NCBI GenBank assembly: GCA_016296655.1
Contig: JAEDIW010000036.1
Span: 1-28,228 of the forward strand
DNA length: 28,228 nt
Reading direction: 5' to 3'
Source of the DNA: Treponema sp.
GTDB taxonomy: Bacteria > Spirochaetota > Spirochaetia > Treponematales > Treponemataceae
Part shown: in pieces, positions 14,934 through 22,847 of the stretch
Layout: the number at the start of each line of letters is the position of its first letter
Position numbering within the stretch: position 1 is the first letter of the stretch
The notes under the pieces: model-generated
What the model saw: only the letters and a program-made list of their open reading frames with translations
The model's database searches: none
What the model was told of the DNA's origin: nothing
Made by a program: the position numbers and the translations under genes

Positions 14934-15481
14934 TTAAATCAATTTTACCATCAGCATATTTTCGTTATTATTCAGCAAAGTTTTGGCTAGTTTTGCATTG
15001 TAATCCTGCAGCATATGGTATTCAAACTCAACAGAATCAACAAGAACTTTATCAGTACAATTTTCCAGGATAAACCCGAAACACTTAATAGCATTCAGAT
15101 AGTGTCCCATAATTTCCAAAGTGTTCTGATCCACCGCTTTTCTATCCAGCTTATTAATCTGATTTTCATGAATAGAACGGAACCCTTTTTCATACTCCGC
15201 TTTCCCATAATCAAAAATCTTTCTGAAGTATTTCTCCTGATTTTTCTTATCTTCTTCACTTTCCGGCTTCTTAAACCTTACTTCCTGAACCTTTGTTTTC
15301 CCTTTTGCGTAAACAGAATTAAGCACGACCATATATTCGTTATAGGTAGACTTCAGATTTTCTGCCACACCATCCGGATGATACTTTTTGACCAGCTTGA
15401 GATATTCCCTTTTTATTTCATCCTGATTGCAATCATCCTTTATGAGCTGATTAGAATATTTAAGTCTGCTTTAAAATCCAT
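14934..15481 (-). pseudogene. J-domain protein, frameshifted
   Basis: From an ATG at 15481 the frame reads MDFKADL and soon stops. Adding one A to a short A run (about 15461) joins it to KYSNQLIKDDCNQDEIKREY and then LKLVKKYHPDG, an almost intact DnaJ-type J domain with the invariant HPD. The frame continues for about 145 residues of charged helical sequence to the stop at 14934. J domains stimulate Hsp70 ATPase; the C-terminal part is unfamiliar. The shift could be genuine decay or a sequence error. Confidence 0.65.
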
Positions 15482-15530
15482 AACGACAATTCTGTTTATT
15501 TTATAATCAATTCTTATTAATCTCTATTTT

Positions 15531-15791
15531 CTAACTATAAAGAATACGACGAATAGAATCCGTAGAAAGGGCAAACTCGTCTGCCAGTTCAGCAATGGTT
15601 TTCCCTTCGTTGTGTTGCTGTCGAATCTGGGCATTTCGCTTTATGTAAAAATCTCTGGAACCAGATTTTTCGCCCCACGCTTTTTTCTTTTCTGCGGATT
15701 CGGGAATGTAGATTAATTCCCCCGATGAATACTTTTGGATTTCCGCCAGCAATTCATCGGGAAAAATATCGTTTGCATTTCGATATTTCAA
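15531..15791 (-). CDS. CD3324-family helix-turn-helix protein
   Basis: An 86-residue protein. The N-terminal MKYRNANDIFPDELLAEIQ and GELIYIP, the central WGEKSGSRDF and the C-terminal helix-turn-helix (GKTIAELADEFALSTDSIRR) match the CD3324 family of small putative DNA-binding proteins, known mostly from clostridia. Length is normal. It follows the gene at 15807-16880 by 15 bases on the same strand, so the two are probably co-transcribed. Confidence 0.75.
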   Translation of the reverse strand: MKYRNANDIFPDELLAEIQKYSSGELIYIPESAEKKKAWGEKSGSRDFYIKRNAQIRQQHNEGKTIAELADEFALSTDSIRRILYS

Positions 15792-15806
15792 GGTCTGTTC
15801 CTGCGA

Positions 15807-16880
15807 CTAACCACGTTTAGTCAAAAAGTCTTCTACCGAACTGTACGAATTAAGCTTAATGCCATGTCCAGCCAAGATTCCCTGAATTATCTTTTCAAGC
15901 TGATTGCTTCTGTTTGCAAGCAGCGAAAGATTGTCTTTGTCAAAAGAATCAAGAAGATTTAATTCATCAATCTTGTATTCCTTAGCAATGTACAAGAATT
16001 CTTCCTGCAAATAGCAGGCATCAACGTAAGCTTTTTCTACCATATTATTTTCGCAGAAATATCGAATTCGACGCCAGGTCAAACTTAATTCCTGATACCA
16101 GTTTGCCAATCCTTGAAAATCGATTTCTGCAACTTCAGCTGTGGTCTGAACAGAAGGCTTTCTTTCCAGAATAAAGGCGCGTGTTGTTTTAAGAAGAGCA
16201 AGAACGGTGTCCTTCAAAACATCTTCATCTTTTGCTTCCAGAAGTTTTCGTGCATTGGCAAAAAATCCGTCTGGCACAATCTTCATTTCAGGACAGTAAT
16301 AAATACGATTTTCTTCCTGCCCATTGTAAGCCTGATTTTCGCTGAAAACTGGCGATTCTGTGTAAGTGTGGTTCATAAAAGCCACAGACTTAGAAAGACA
16401 CTCGTGAATGCAATCAGCTTCCGAACGAACTCTGTACAATTTGTCTTCAAAGATTATTGTACGGTAAATTTCCAGAGCCTTGTCCATATATTCCAAAGCT
16501 TTTCCGTAAACAAAAGAATCATTTTTCAGATTCTGCCACATACGCTTTTTGCAGTCTTCAAAACGTTTCGCGTCATCTTCACTGCGAGCATAAAGAATTG
16601 TTGCCTGATCCAAAAGAAGAGCCATATCATCTAAGTTCACAGAATCTTCCAGACGTTCCCAACTTCTTGGATACAAGTCATGCCCAACTCCATCAATGAT
16701 GAAAGTTTCCGCCAGCTCATTTCCCCGTTCTGTTGCTGGAACAAAAAAGTCAAAACATTCTCCGTGGCCATCACCATTTGTGGAGTGCCCTTTAATACCA
16801 ACTAAAAGTGCAATATCGTCTTTGTATTCATTTTCAATTTTGTTTATAACCCATTTTGTAAGTGGATGCATAATTTCCAT
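15807..16880 (-). CDS. Uncharacterised protein, possible nucleotidyltransferase
   Basis: A 357-residue cytoplasmic protein with no assigned function. The N-terminal 100 residues hold a striking conserved-looking block, GHSTNGDGHGECFDFFVP then IIDGVGHDLYPRSWERLE, which could be a divergent nucleotidyltransferase active site (acidic residues after a glycine-rich turn). The remaining part is helical, with no familiar motif. The ATG at 16880 is set by GGAGG. TATAAT (16941-16946) and a 10-bp palindrome lie upstream. The CD3324-like gene follows closely. Confidence 0.5.
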   Translation of the reverse strand: MEIMHPLTKWVINKIENEYKDDIALLVGIKGHSTNGDGHGECFDFFVPATERGNELAETFIIDGVGHDLYPRSWERLEDSVNLDDMALLLDQATILYARSEDDAKRFEDCKKRMWQNLKNDSFVYGKALEYMDKALEIYRTIIFEDKLYRVRSEADCIHECLSKSVAFMNHTYTESPVFSENQAYNGQEENRIYYCPEMKIVPDGFFANARKLLEAKDEDVLKDTVLALLKTTRAFILERKPSVQTTAEVAEIDFQGLANWYQELSLTWRRIRYFCENNMVEKAYVDACYLQEEFLYIAKEYKIDELNLLDSFDKDNLSLLANRSNQLEKIIQGILAGHGIKLNSYSSVEDFLTKRG

Positions 16881-16906
16881 TTTATCCTCCGAAAAATATT
16901 GATTTT

Positions 16907-16946
16907 CGAACGTTCGTTTTTTGTTTTAAGATCTTATGTGATTATA
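16907..16946 (-). promoter_or_regulatory. Promoter and palindrome before 16880
   Basis: TATAAT (16941-16946, minus strand) and, 24 bases downstream, the perfect palindrome CGAACGTTCG (16907-16916) between the likely transcription start and the ribosome binding site. The palindrome could be a repressor site. The -35 is weak. Confidence 0.45.
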
Positions 16947-17028
16947 ATAATGGGGACTTTTTTATAAGAAAAGTATCAAAATTGGTTTAAAATGATTTTA
17001 CGGATTTTCTATTTTTTATCCACTCTAC

Positions 17029-17127
17029 TTATACAGACAAATTTGTATTTGTAGGGGAAAGCCTTCCACCAATTGCTAGTAAAAGAAGGCTTATGATAAA
17101 TAAAATTTTATCTTGTTTCTTGTCCAT
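17029..17127 (-). CDS. 32-residue membrane peptide
   Basis: A short frame starting MDKKQDKILFIISLLLLAIG: charged start, one hydrophobic segment, short polar tail. GAGGGAG lies at a good distance before the ATG. It follows the 40-residue peptide gene by 18 bases. An 8-bp inverted repeat (AAGCCTTC/GAAGGCTT, 17059-17092) lies inside the coding region. No family recognised; small hydrophobic pairs like this include transporter or toxin partners. Confidence 0.45.
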   Translation of the reverse strand: MDKKQDKILFIISLLLLAIGGRLSPTNTNLSV

Positions 17128-17145
17128 TTTTCTCCCTCTAAATTT

Positions 17146-17268
17146 CTATCTGTATGTATAAAAAACTATTGCTATTTCTTTTTTTAAGATAGGAATTAAA
17201 GTAATCATCTGTGCAATTAATAAAATAACAAAAACGCTAAATAAACCCCAGAAAAAAATTATCTTCAT
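17146..17268 (-). CDS. 40-residue membrane peptide
   Basis: A short frame starting MKIIFFWGLFSVFVILLIAQ, a single hydrophobic helix with a basic C-terminal segment. AGAGGT precedes the ATG at a usual distance. It is followed by the second tiny membrane peptide gene. Two consecutive short frames, each with a good ribosome binding site and a membrane helix, are unlikely by chance. Function unknown. Confidence 0.5.
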   Translation of the reverse strand: MKIIFFWGLFSVFVILLIAQMITLIPILKKEIAIVFYTYR

Positions 17269-17319
17269 TTTTTTCTTACCTCTAAAATGAAAAATTCCTG
17301 TTGATCTGAACAATCAACA

Positions 17320-17849
17320 TCAATAACCATTTCCCACAGTTCTTTTCCATTCTTCCCGGCTAATAGCATAGGCATAGGAAATTTCATTTTTAGGATCAGA
17401 ATATTCCTTCAGTTTTTTCATGCCGATTGCAATTGCGGTGCTGTATGAAGCAGCATTGCTGTATTTCATGTAGGAATAAATTGCATTATATTCTGTATTG
17501 TTAAAGACCCAGTCCCGGCAGGCTTTGGCAGCTTCTTTTGCAAATCCCTGACGCCAATATTTTTTGTTGATGTGGTAGCCAATTTCTGGAAGCAGTTCAC
17601 CATCAATATTCTGAATGGTAATTCCACAATCACCTATAAATTCCCCTGTTTCTTTTAAGGTCATTGCCCAAAGTCCAAAACCATATTTTTTATAGTTTTC
17701 AATATTCCAGATAATCAATCTTTGGTTCGGTTTTCATCAAATGGAGCTGGATAATGCTGCATTGTTTCTGGATCTGACATTATTTCAAAGAGTGAATTAA
17801 AATCATCCATTGTGTAGTTTCTAAGAATTAAGCGTTTTGTCTTTAGCAT
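17320..17849 (-). pseudogene. RimJ/RimL-type GNAT acetyltransferase, frameshifted
   Basis: Starting at an ATG at 17849, MLKTKRLILRNYTMDDF and then ETMQHYPAPFDENRTKD is the N-terminus of a GNAT N-acetyltransferase of the RimJ/RimL type. A TGA follows. Restoring one G near 17722 reads KDWIIWNIENY and joins the second part, which contains the acetyl-CoA binding segment (KKYWRQGFAKEAAKACRDW) and the rest of the fold, stopping at 17320. The whole would have normal family length. Genuine inactivation and sequence error are both possible. Confidence 0.8.
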
Positions 17850-17906
17850 TATAATTTTACTATAATTATTTTTTCTACCCAAAACAATTTCTATTTGCAG
17901 GGATAA

Positions 17907-18254
17907 TTACATTTTCTGTACTAATGATGGATCCAAGCTGAGTAAATGAATTAATTTTTTTGCAGTGGGTGAAGGAGTACATTTACCGCATTCCCAGGCT
18001 TCAACAGTACGCTTTGAAACGCCGATTAAAGCTGCAAAGGCTTTCTGTGTCATATTAAGAGCAGCCCTTTCCTTTGCAACATCAACTTCAGGAAGGCTTT
18101 GTTTTCGAGCATATGTTTCTGCTTTTGCAGTTCCTTTTTCATATGCAAGAGCTTCATTTAATCCATTCATTAATCCATCAAAAAAAGAAATATTCTTAAA
18201 ATTCTCAGCAATCTGTTCATCTGTTAATGAAGATTCAAATGTTAATTCTGCCAT
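17907..18254 (-). CDS. higA: HTH antitoxin (HigA-like)
   Basis: A 115-residue protein with a C-terminal XRE-type helix-turn-helix (ALNMTQKAFAALIGVSKRTVEAWECGKCTPSPTA split over residues 65-98) and an N-terminal region expected to bind the toxin. It begins two bases after the toxin gene, with the ribosome binding site AAGGAGG inside the toxin's end. The toxin-first order is typical of higBA modules. It probably binds the palindromes at 18601-18646 and represses the pair. Confidence 0.8.
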   Translation of the reverse strand: MAELTFESSLTDEQIAENFKNISFFDGLMNGLNEALAYEKGTAKAETYARKQSLPEVDVAKERAALNMTQKAFAALIGVSKRTVEAWECGKCTPSPTAKKLIHLLSLDPSLVQKM

Positions 18255-18256
18255 GA

Positions 18257-18589
18257 TTATGCCTCCTTCTTTATTTCTTCAATTATATTTTTAATTGCTT
18301 TCTTCTGATCTGCAGTCAGATTTTCCTGAACATTCTTTGGATAGGCAAATAAAAAATATAATTTTTCTTTTTCAAAAACATCCAGATAAATAACTCTAGC
18401 ACCACCACTTTTTCCATGATTACCCAGTTTTATTCTCAGCTTTCTTGCTCCACCAGTACCTTCAATCACATCGCCCAATTGAGGATTTTTCAAAAGCTCC
18501 TGTTCAAGTTCTCTGAGGTTTTCATCATTCAACCCCATTGCCTTCCAGCAATTATTAAATGTAGCTGTAAAAATAAATTCTCTGGTCAT
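18257..18589 (-). CDS. higB: RelE/HigB-like toxin
   Basis: A 110-residue protein starting at MTREFIFTATFNNCW. The block LEQELLKNPQLGDVIEGTGG, RKLRIKLGNHGKSGGARVIYLDV and FLFAYPKNVQENLTADQKKAIK is characteristic of the RelE/HigB-type mRNA-cleaving toxins paired with XRE antitoxins. The ATG at 18589 is preferred over an upstream one at 18625 that would overlap the promoter. The -10 box ends eight bases before this ATG and no Shine-Dalgarno sequence is seen. Confidence 0.85.
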   Translation of the reverse strand: MTREFIFTATFNNCWKAMGLNDENLRELEQELLKNPQLGDVIEGTGGARKLRIKLGNHGKSGGARVIYLDVFEKEKLYFLFAYPKNVQENLTADQKKAIKNIIEEIKKEA

Positions 18590-18597
18590 ACAATTAT

Positions 18598-18646
18598 AAT
18601 ATACGATAATATCGTAGTATGTCAAATTTATACGATAATATCGTAT
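18598..18646 (-). promoter_or_regulatory. higBA promoter with twin palindromic operators
   Basis: TTGACA (18620-18625), a 16-base spacer and TATATT (18598-18603) on the minus strand. Two copies of TACGATAATATCGTA (18602-18616 and 18631-18645), each a perfect inverted repeat about its centre base pair arrangement TACGATA/TATCGTA, flank the -35 box. This is a typical self-repression arrangement for a toxin-antitoxin pair. Confidence 0.88.
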
Positions 18647-18699
18647 AAAAAAAGGAATCTAAAGTGATCCAGGTTCTTTAAGTAAATTCTTATTTATCT

Positions 18700-19149
18700 T
18701 TATAAGTTTAATGTCATTGCAGAAGAACTAATCGTAAATCCCATTGATTTATATAATGGCTTCCCTGCTTCCGTTGCATCAAGACTGATTTCAGTTACAC
18801 CTAAAGATTTAGCTTCTTCTATTAATAATCCAAGCATTTTCTTTGCAATCCCTTTTCTGCGGAACTCTTTTTTTACATAAACATTCATTAAGTGAGCTCG
18901 TTTTCCAGTTGGGTGAGAAAAAGTTGGCATCATTGAAATATAACATAAGGTGGCGCATGCAACAGGAACATTATTTTCTAAACAAAGAATATCAGTCTGA
19001 TTTCCTTCAATAAAGTTCTTACTGCAATTTTCGATAAAAGATTCATCATAGTCATAAGAATCTAACAGACCATTTACCTCTCTCAACATTTCCAGTCGAA
19101 TTATCATTAAATCATCAATATCTTTTTTTGTTGCTTTTATTATTTCCAT
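18700..19149 (-). CDS. GNAT-family N-acetyltransferase
   Basis: A 149-residue GNAT acetyltransferase. The acetyl-CoA binding motif A is clear (MNVYVKKEFRRKGIAKKML), as is the beta strand and terminal motif (ISLDATEAGKPLYKSMGF). Substrate unknown. It begins one base after the stop of the gene at 19151-19477, so the two may be co-transcribed. Intact, in contrast to the frameshifted GNAT nearby. Confidence 0.88.
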   Translation of the reverse strand: MEIIKATKKDIDDLMIIRLEMLREVNGLLDSYDYDESFIENCSKNFIEGNQTDILCLENNVPVACATLCYISMMPTFSHPTGKRAHLMNVYVKKEFRRKGIAKKMLGLLIEEAKSLGVTEISLDATEAGKPLYKSMGFTISSSAMTLNL

Positions 19150-19150
19150 T

Positions 19151-19477
19151 TTATTTTTTGTTCTCTTTGTACAAAACTATTTTTGGTTCAGCACCGTTAC
19201 AGCCGTAATCACTTACAAGAATAAAATCTTCATTGGCAACAACACCATAGCAGCGTTCCGAATCATTCTTTTCAATCTGGTTTCCAAGATAAACATCTTT
19301 ATCATTCAAAAACTTTACCGAAGTCCCGTTAGAAAGAGGATACTCCAGATTTACAAAAGCCCCGCTTAATAAGAAAAGAACATTTACTTTAAGTCCGCCA
19401 ATTTCCAAAGCATTTATTTCAGAAATCAGCTCCGCAGGAAGTTTCAACTTCCGAGGATATTCAATTGGTTCGCGCAA
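19151..19477 (-). pseudogene. Uncharacterised protein, 5' end lost at a repeat
   Basis: About 95-108 residues with a plausible soluble fold (LEIGGLKVNVLFLLSGAFVN, ERCYGVVANEDFILVSDYG). There is no ATG in the first third of the frame. The only starts are TTG codons, the first at 19477 inside the four-hairpin repeat and without a ribosome binding site. The gene therefore looks truncated at its 5' end where repeat copy C begins. No family recognised. Confidence 0.5.
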
Positions 19478-19557
19478 GCGAACACGTCAAATAAGTGTTT
19501 TCCAAGAAAACACATGTTAAACTGGACGGCACCATTTTGCCGTTCAGTTTAAACCTT
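19462..19557 (+). repeat. Four-hairpin repeat, copy C (lacks first hairpin)
   Basis: Shares hairpins 2 to 4 with copies A and B: GTTCGC-GCAA-GCGAAC, GTGTTTTC-CAA-GAAAACAC and the 13-bp stem with loop CCATTT. The first hairpin is absent; the sequence to its left diverges into the truncated gene at 19151. The right end supplies the last two codons and stop of the HAD gene. Confidence 0.85.
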
Positions 19558-20169
19558 GATTTGAATAATCACCAGTTCCCCAAGATTATCAACAGTGAAA
19601 TCTGGCTGCTGCTCTGGTCCCTGTAACTGCCATAACCCACCGCCCCCCTGTCGAATCCACACAGTTTTCATTCCCATTTTCTTAGCAGGAACAACATCAT
19701 TATCGATTCTGTCACCAATCATAACCGCATGTTCAGCTTTGCAGTCAGCCCGCCCAAGAGCAATTTCAAAAATCCGTGGATCAGGTTTTGAAACCCCTTC
19801 TTCAGCAGAAGCAATCACCAGATCAATAAACTGCAGAATACCCCATGCCTGCAGACGAGCCGCAGTTCCTAAACTTTGATTTGCAATTACTCCAATTTTA
19901 TATTTTGCTTTTAAAGCTTTTAAAACTTCAACAGTTTCTGGATACAAACGCTCGTCTTCTTTAGGCCATTTTGGCTTTGGAATTCCATATTTGTCCATTA
20001 CCGCCAGATCGCCCTTATCGTTTTGTCTGTAAAAATCCAGAGCTTCTTCCTGAATCAGTTCATAAGGTTTACCGATTAAAGCAGCCGCTTCCCGAAGTCT
20101 GGTTTCGTAAGCCTTACTTTCATCAACCAGTGTGTTTCCCACATCAAAAAATAACCATTCTATACACAT
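19549..20169 (-). CDS. HAD-superfamily hydrolase
   Basis: A 206-residue haloacid dehalogenase-type phosphatase. Motif I FFDVGNTLVD (nucleophile Asp9, with Gly-Asn in place of the second Asp, as in several subfamilies), motif II VIANQS, motif III Lys in SKPDPRIFEIAL and motif IV MIGDRIDNDV are all present, with a C1 cap between I and II. A small phosphorylated metabolite is the likely substrate. The last residues (KV and stop) are encoded by the edge of repeat copy C. TATAAT lies upstream near 20183-20188. Confidence 0.88.
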   Translation of the reverse strand: MCIEWLFFDVGNTLVDESKAYETRLREAAALIGKPYELIQEEALDFYRQNDKGDLAVMDKYGIPKPKWPKEDERLYPETVEVLKALKAKYKIGVIANQSLGTAARLQAWGILQFIDLVIASAEEGVSKPDPRIFEIALGRADCKAEHAVMIGDRIDNDVVPAKKMGMKTVWIRQGGGGLWQLQGPEQQPDFTVDNLGELVIIQIKV

Positions 20170-20281
20170 TTTTTTCTAAAAAAATTATAGGTTAACGCCC
20201 TCCAAAAATTGCGGGGTGGTATACCTATCCTTTATTGTAACATAATAAATCAAAAATAACAGATTTGCACAGTTTTCATTC

Positions 20282-20309
20282 TTACAAAATCCTTAATAAG
20301 TACTATAAT
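20282..20309 (+). promoter_or_regulatory. Promoter of the YeiH-family gene
   Basis: TTACAA (20282-20287), a 16-base spacer and TATAAT (20304-20309), followed by AGAGG before the ATG at 20328. A normal short-leader promoter, unlike the leaderless ones elsewhere in the window. Confidence 0.6.
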
Positions 20310-20327
20310 ATTCCCTAGAGGTTATCT

Positions 20328-21413
20328 ATGGATTTTATAAAAACTAATTGGAAAGGAATTCTCATTTCCCTTTTGATTGCTATACCTTCCTGGTTTTTAG
20401 GAAAGCTGTTCCCTATTGTTGGCGGACCTGTTATCGCTATTATCGCAGGTATGATAATTACTATATTTGTAAAAGATAAATCTTCTTTTGAAAGTGGAAT
20501 CAAATTTACATCTAAAAAAATTCTACAGTGGGCAGTAATTCTTTTAGGTTTTGGACTGGATCTTGGAGTTGTTGCAAAAACCGGAGTTCAGTCTTTACCA
20601 ATCATCTGTTCTACAATTGCAACTTCGTTAATCGTAGCTTTCATGCTTTGCAAACTTGCAAAAATCCCTGGAAACATTTCAACTCTTATTGGTGTAGGCT
20701 CTTCAATTTGTGGCGGTTCTGCAATCGCTGCTACTGCACCTGTAATTGGTGCAGATGATGAAGAAGTTGCTCAGGCAATTTCGGTAATATTCTTTTTCAA
20801 TGTTCTTGCTGCAATCATTTTTCCCTACTTTGGTCAGATGGTTGGATTTTCTACAACAAACGGAGAAGCCTTTGGTATTTTTGCCGGAACTGCCGTAAAT
20901 GATACATCTTCTGTAACAGCCTGTGCTTCTACCTGGGATGCAATGTGGAATCTTGGTTCCGAAACCCTGGATAAAGCAGTAACTGTAAAACTCACCCGTA
21001 CCCTTGCTATTATTCCTATCACCCTCGTTCTGGCATTATATAAAGCCAGCAAGGCAAAGAAAGCATTAGCAAGTTCAGATGTTTCAAATGAAACTAAAAG
21101 TACTTCTTCATTCAGCTTAAAGAAAATTTTCCCATGGTTCATTTTATACTTTATTGCTGCAAGCCTCATTACAACTTTGTGCTATAACTTCGTTTCAAAT
21201 CCTGATGTAATGAATGTTGTAAAAGACATTTTCAAGTTCCTTAAGAACTGTTCAAAATTCTTTATCATCCTTGCTATGGCTGCAATCGGATTCAATACAA
21301 ACATTATTAAGCTTGTTAAAACCGGAGGAAAACCATTGATTATGGGTGCCTGCTGCTGGATCTGTATTACTGCTGTAAGTCTTCTGATGCAGCATGTTAT
21401 GAGATTGTGGTAA
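20328..21413 (+). CDS. YeiH-family membrane transporter
   Basis: A 361-residue polytopic membrane protein of the YeiH/YadS family (PF03601, 'putative sulfate exporter'). The signature region is very clear: GVGSSICGGSAIAATAPVIG, then ADDEEVAQAISVIFFFN and FGIFAGTAVNDTSSV. About ten hydrophobic helices and a glycine-rich N-terminal half are as in the family. The real substrate of most members is unsettled; sulfite, sulfonates or sulfate have been proposed. It stands alone with its own promoter. Confidence 0.9.
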   Translation: MDFIKTNWKGILISLLIAIPSWFLGKLFPIVGGPVIAIIAGMIITIFVKDKSSFESGIKFTSKKILQWAVILLGFGLDLGVVAKTGVQSLPIICSTIATSLIVAFMLCKLAKIPGNISTLIGVGSSICGGSAIAATAPVIGADDEEVAQAISVIFFFNVLAAIIFPYFGQMVGFSTTNGEAFGIFAGTAVNDTSSVTACASTWDAMWNLGSETLDKAVTVKLTRTLAIIPITLVLALYKASKAKKALASSDVSNETKSTSSFSLKKIFPWFILYFIAASLITTLCYNFVSNPDVMNVVKDIFKFLKNCSKFFIILAMAAIGFNTNIIKLVKTGGKPLIMGACCWICITAVSLLMQHVMRLW

Positions 21414-21472
21414 AGTCCGGCTCCCCCAATTGAATTGTAAAAAGAGAGACAGACCTTGTTTTTTATTAATAC

Positions 21473-21487
21473 TCTACGCCACGTAGA
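21473..21487 (+). promoter_or_regulatory. Inverted repeat before the flavoprotein gene
   Basis: TCTACG-CCA-CGTAGA, a perfect 6-bp inverted repeat, about 95 bases before the flavoprotein ATG. Dyads of this sort serve MerR-like and other redox regulators, but no well-placed promoter boxes were found around it. Other sequence in 21414-21581 shows a degenerate copy of the GGGGACAGACCT repeat at 21445-21456. Confidence 0.35.
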
Positions 21488-21581
21488 TTTACAGTTTCTT
21501 TATCAAATGATATTCTTTATTGGAAAGAAGAGATAATGAGGTATGTCGCTACTATATTTTTCTAAAAAAAGAGGTGGTTTA

Positions 21582-22253
21582 ATGAAAATTTTAGTATTAA
21601 ATGGAAGTCCAAAAGAAAAAAGTGACACAATGGTTTTGACAAATGCTTTTTTACGAGGAATCAATAAAAGTGGAAATCACGAAATCACTGTGCTAAATAT
21701 TATAGAAAAAAAAATTGCACCCTGCCGAGGTTGTTTTGGATGCTGGAAAGTAAAAAACAAGCATTGTTTGATTGACGATGATCAGAATCAGATTCTTGAT
21801 TTGTATCCTGAAGTGGATTTGATTATCTGGAGTTTTCCTTTGTATTGCTACGGAATGCCAAGTCATATTAAAGCAGTTTTGGACAGAACAATTCCATTAA
21901 CTCAAATGACAATGGAAATAGTTGATGGTATAACACGTCATGTTCCAATGGTAGATTTTTCAAAAATTCATACAGTCGTGATAAGCGGCTGCGGTTTTCC
22001 AAACTATGAACATAATTTTGAAGGTCTGTCCCGCCAGTGTGATTTATGTTTTGGAAATCTTACAAAAATTTTTGTGCCTGAAACACCTTTGCTCAATATT
22101 TCAGAAGCAAAACCTGTTGCAGACCAAAAAATTGCAGCATTTGAAAGTGCCGGCGAAGAATATGCAGAAAAACTTTGTCTTGCACCAGAAACTATAGAAA
22201 GTCTTCAAAGTTTGATGATTAGCAAAGAAGAATATATCAGGAATATTGGATAA
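21582..22253 (+). CDS. Iron-sulfur flavoprotein / FMN reductase family
   Basis: About 223 residues of the NADPH-dependent FMN reductase/flavodoxin-like fold. MKILVLNGSPKEKSDTM is the FMN phosphate-binding loop, and APCRGCFGCWKVKNKHC gives the compact cysteine motif of iron-sulfur flavoproteins. WSFPLYCYGMPSHIKAVLDR is typical of the family. The ATG at 21582 is chosen because GAGGTGG precedes it and the fold begins there; an ATG 39 bases earlier has no such support. Its stop overlaps the start of the next gene (TAATG), so the two are translated together. Confidence 0.85.
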   Translation: MKILVLNGSPKEKSDTMVLTNAFLRGINKSGNHEITVLNIIEKKIAPCRGCFGCWKVKNKHCLIDDDQNQILDLYPEVDLIIWSFPLYCYGMPSHIKAVLDRTIPLTQMTMEIVDGITRHVPMVDFSKIHTVVISGCGFPNYEHNFEGLSRQCDLCFGNLTKIFVPETPLLNISEAKPVADQKIAAFESAGEEYAEKLCLAPETIESLQSLMISKEEYIRNIG

Positions 22254-22840
22254 TGAATGCGGAAAAAACAGGAAGTTTAATTCGTAGTTTGAGAATAAAA
22301 AAAGGGTTAACGCAAAAAGAACTTGCTCATATGATTTGCGTAACCGACAAAGCAGTTTGTAAATGGGAAAAAGGACGAGGTTGCCCGAACATTACTTTAA
22401 TTTCTCAGTTATCGAAAGTTCTAGAAGTTGATATCCAAAGTATTTTACAAGGATATCTGGATAAAAATAAAAAAATTGGAGAGAATATGAATCATTTGAA
22501 ATTTTACAAATGTCCAACGTGTGGAAATCTTGTAACAAGCATAAAATCGGTGGAATTGAGCTGTTGCGGTAATAAACTTTCGCCGGTTTCGGCACAAACA
22601 AGAAGCGAACCAGAGTATCAGCCTGTTATTCAGGAATTTGACGGTCAATATTCAATAAAATTCAATCACCCGATGACAAAGTCCGATTATATTTCGCAGG
22701 TTATCGTTGTCCGCTATGACCAGATTATGACAGTGAATTTATACGCGGAGTCAGAAGCCATCATCACGATACCTCAAGTGCGCGGAATACGACTTTTTGT
22801 AATCACAAACAAGAGTGAATTGATTGCGGTTACAGTTTAG
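22253..22840 (+). CDS. XRE HTH fused to desulfoferrodoxin-like domain
   Basis: A 195-residue fusion. Residues 8-65 are an XRE-type helix-turn-helix (KKGLTQKELAHMICVTDKAV). Residues 83-110 copy the desulforedoxin-like metal site (FYKCPTCGNLV, then CCGNKL; cysteines 87, 90, 104, 105). Residues 130-195 resemble the superoxide reductase domain, with the conserved HPM at 139-141. The C-terminal CNxH ligands of an active superoxide reductase are replaced by TNKSEL (185-190), so the centre II iron site should be lost. It may be a redox- or metal-sensing regulator of itself and the flavoprotein it overlaps. Confidence 0.75.
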   Translation: MNAEKTGSLIRSLRIKKGLTQKELAHMICVTDKAVCKWEKGRGCPNITLISQLSKVLEVDIQSILQGYLDKNKKIGENMNHLKFYKCPTCGNLVTSIKSVELSCCGNKLSPVSAQTRSEPEYQPVIQEFDGQYSIKFNHPMTKSDYISQVIVVRYDQIMTVNLYAESEAIITIPQVRGIRLFVITNKSELIAVTV

Positions 22841-22847
22841 AAGTTTC

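Noticed and set aside
16907..16916. CGAACGTTCG as a LexA/SOS box
   Set aside because: Gram-positive type LexA sites need four bases between GAAC and GTTC; here there are none, so it is only a palindrome.
20200..20230. Riboswitch in the gap before the YeiH-family gene
   Set aside because: The GC-rich patch and GGTATACC palindrome do not form a known riboswitch core, and a plain promoter with a short leader lies further downstream.
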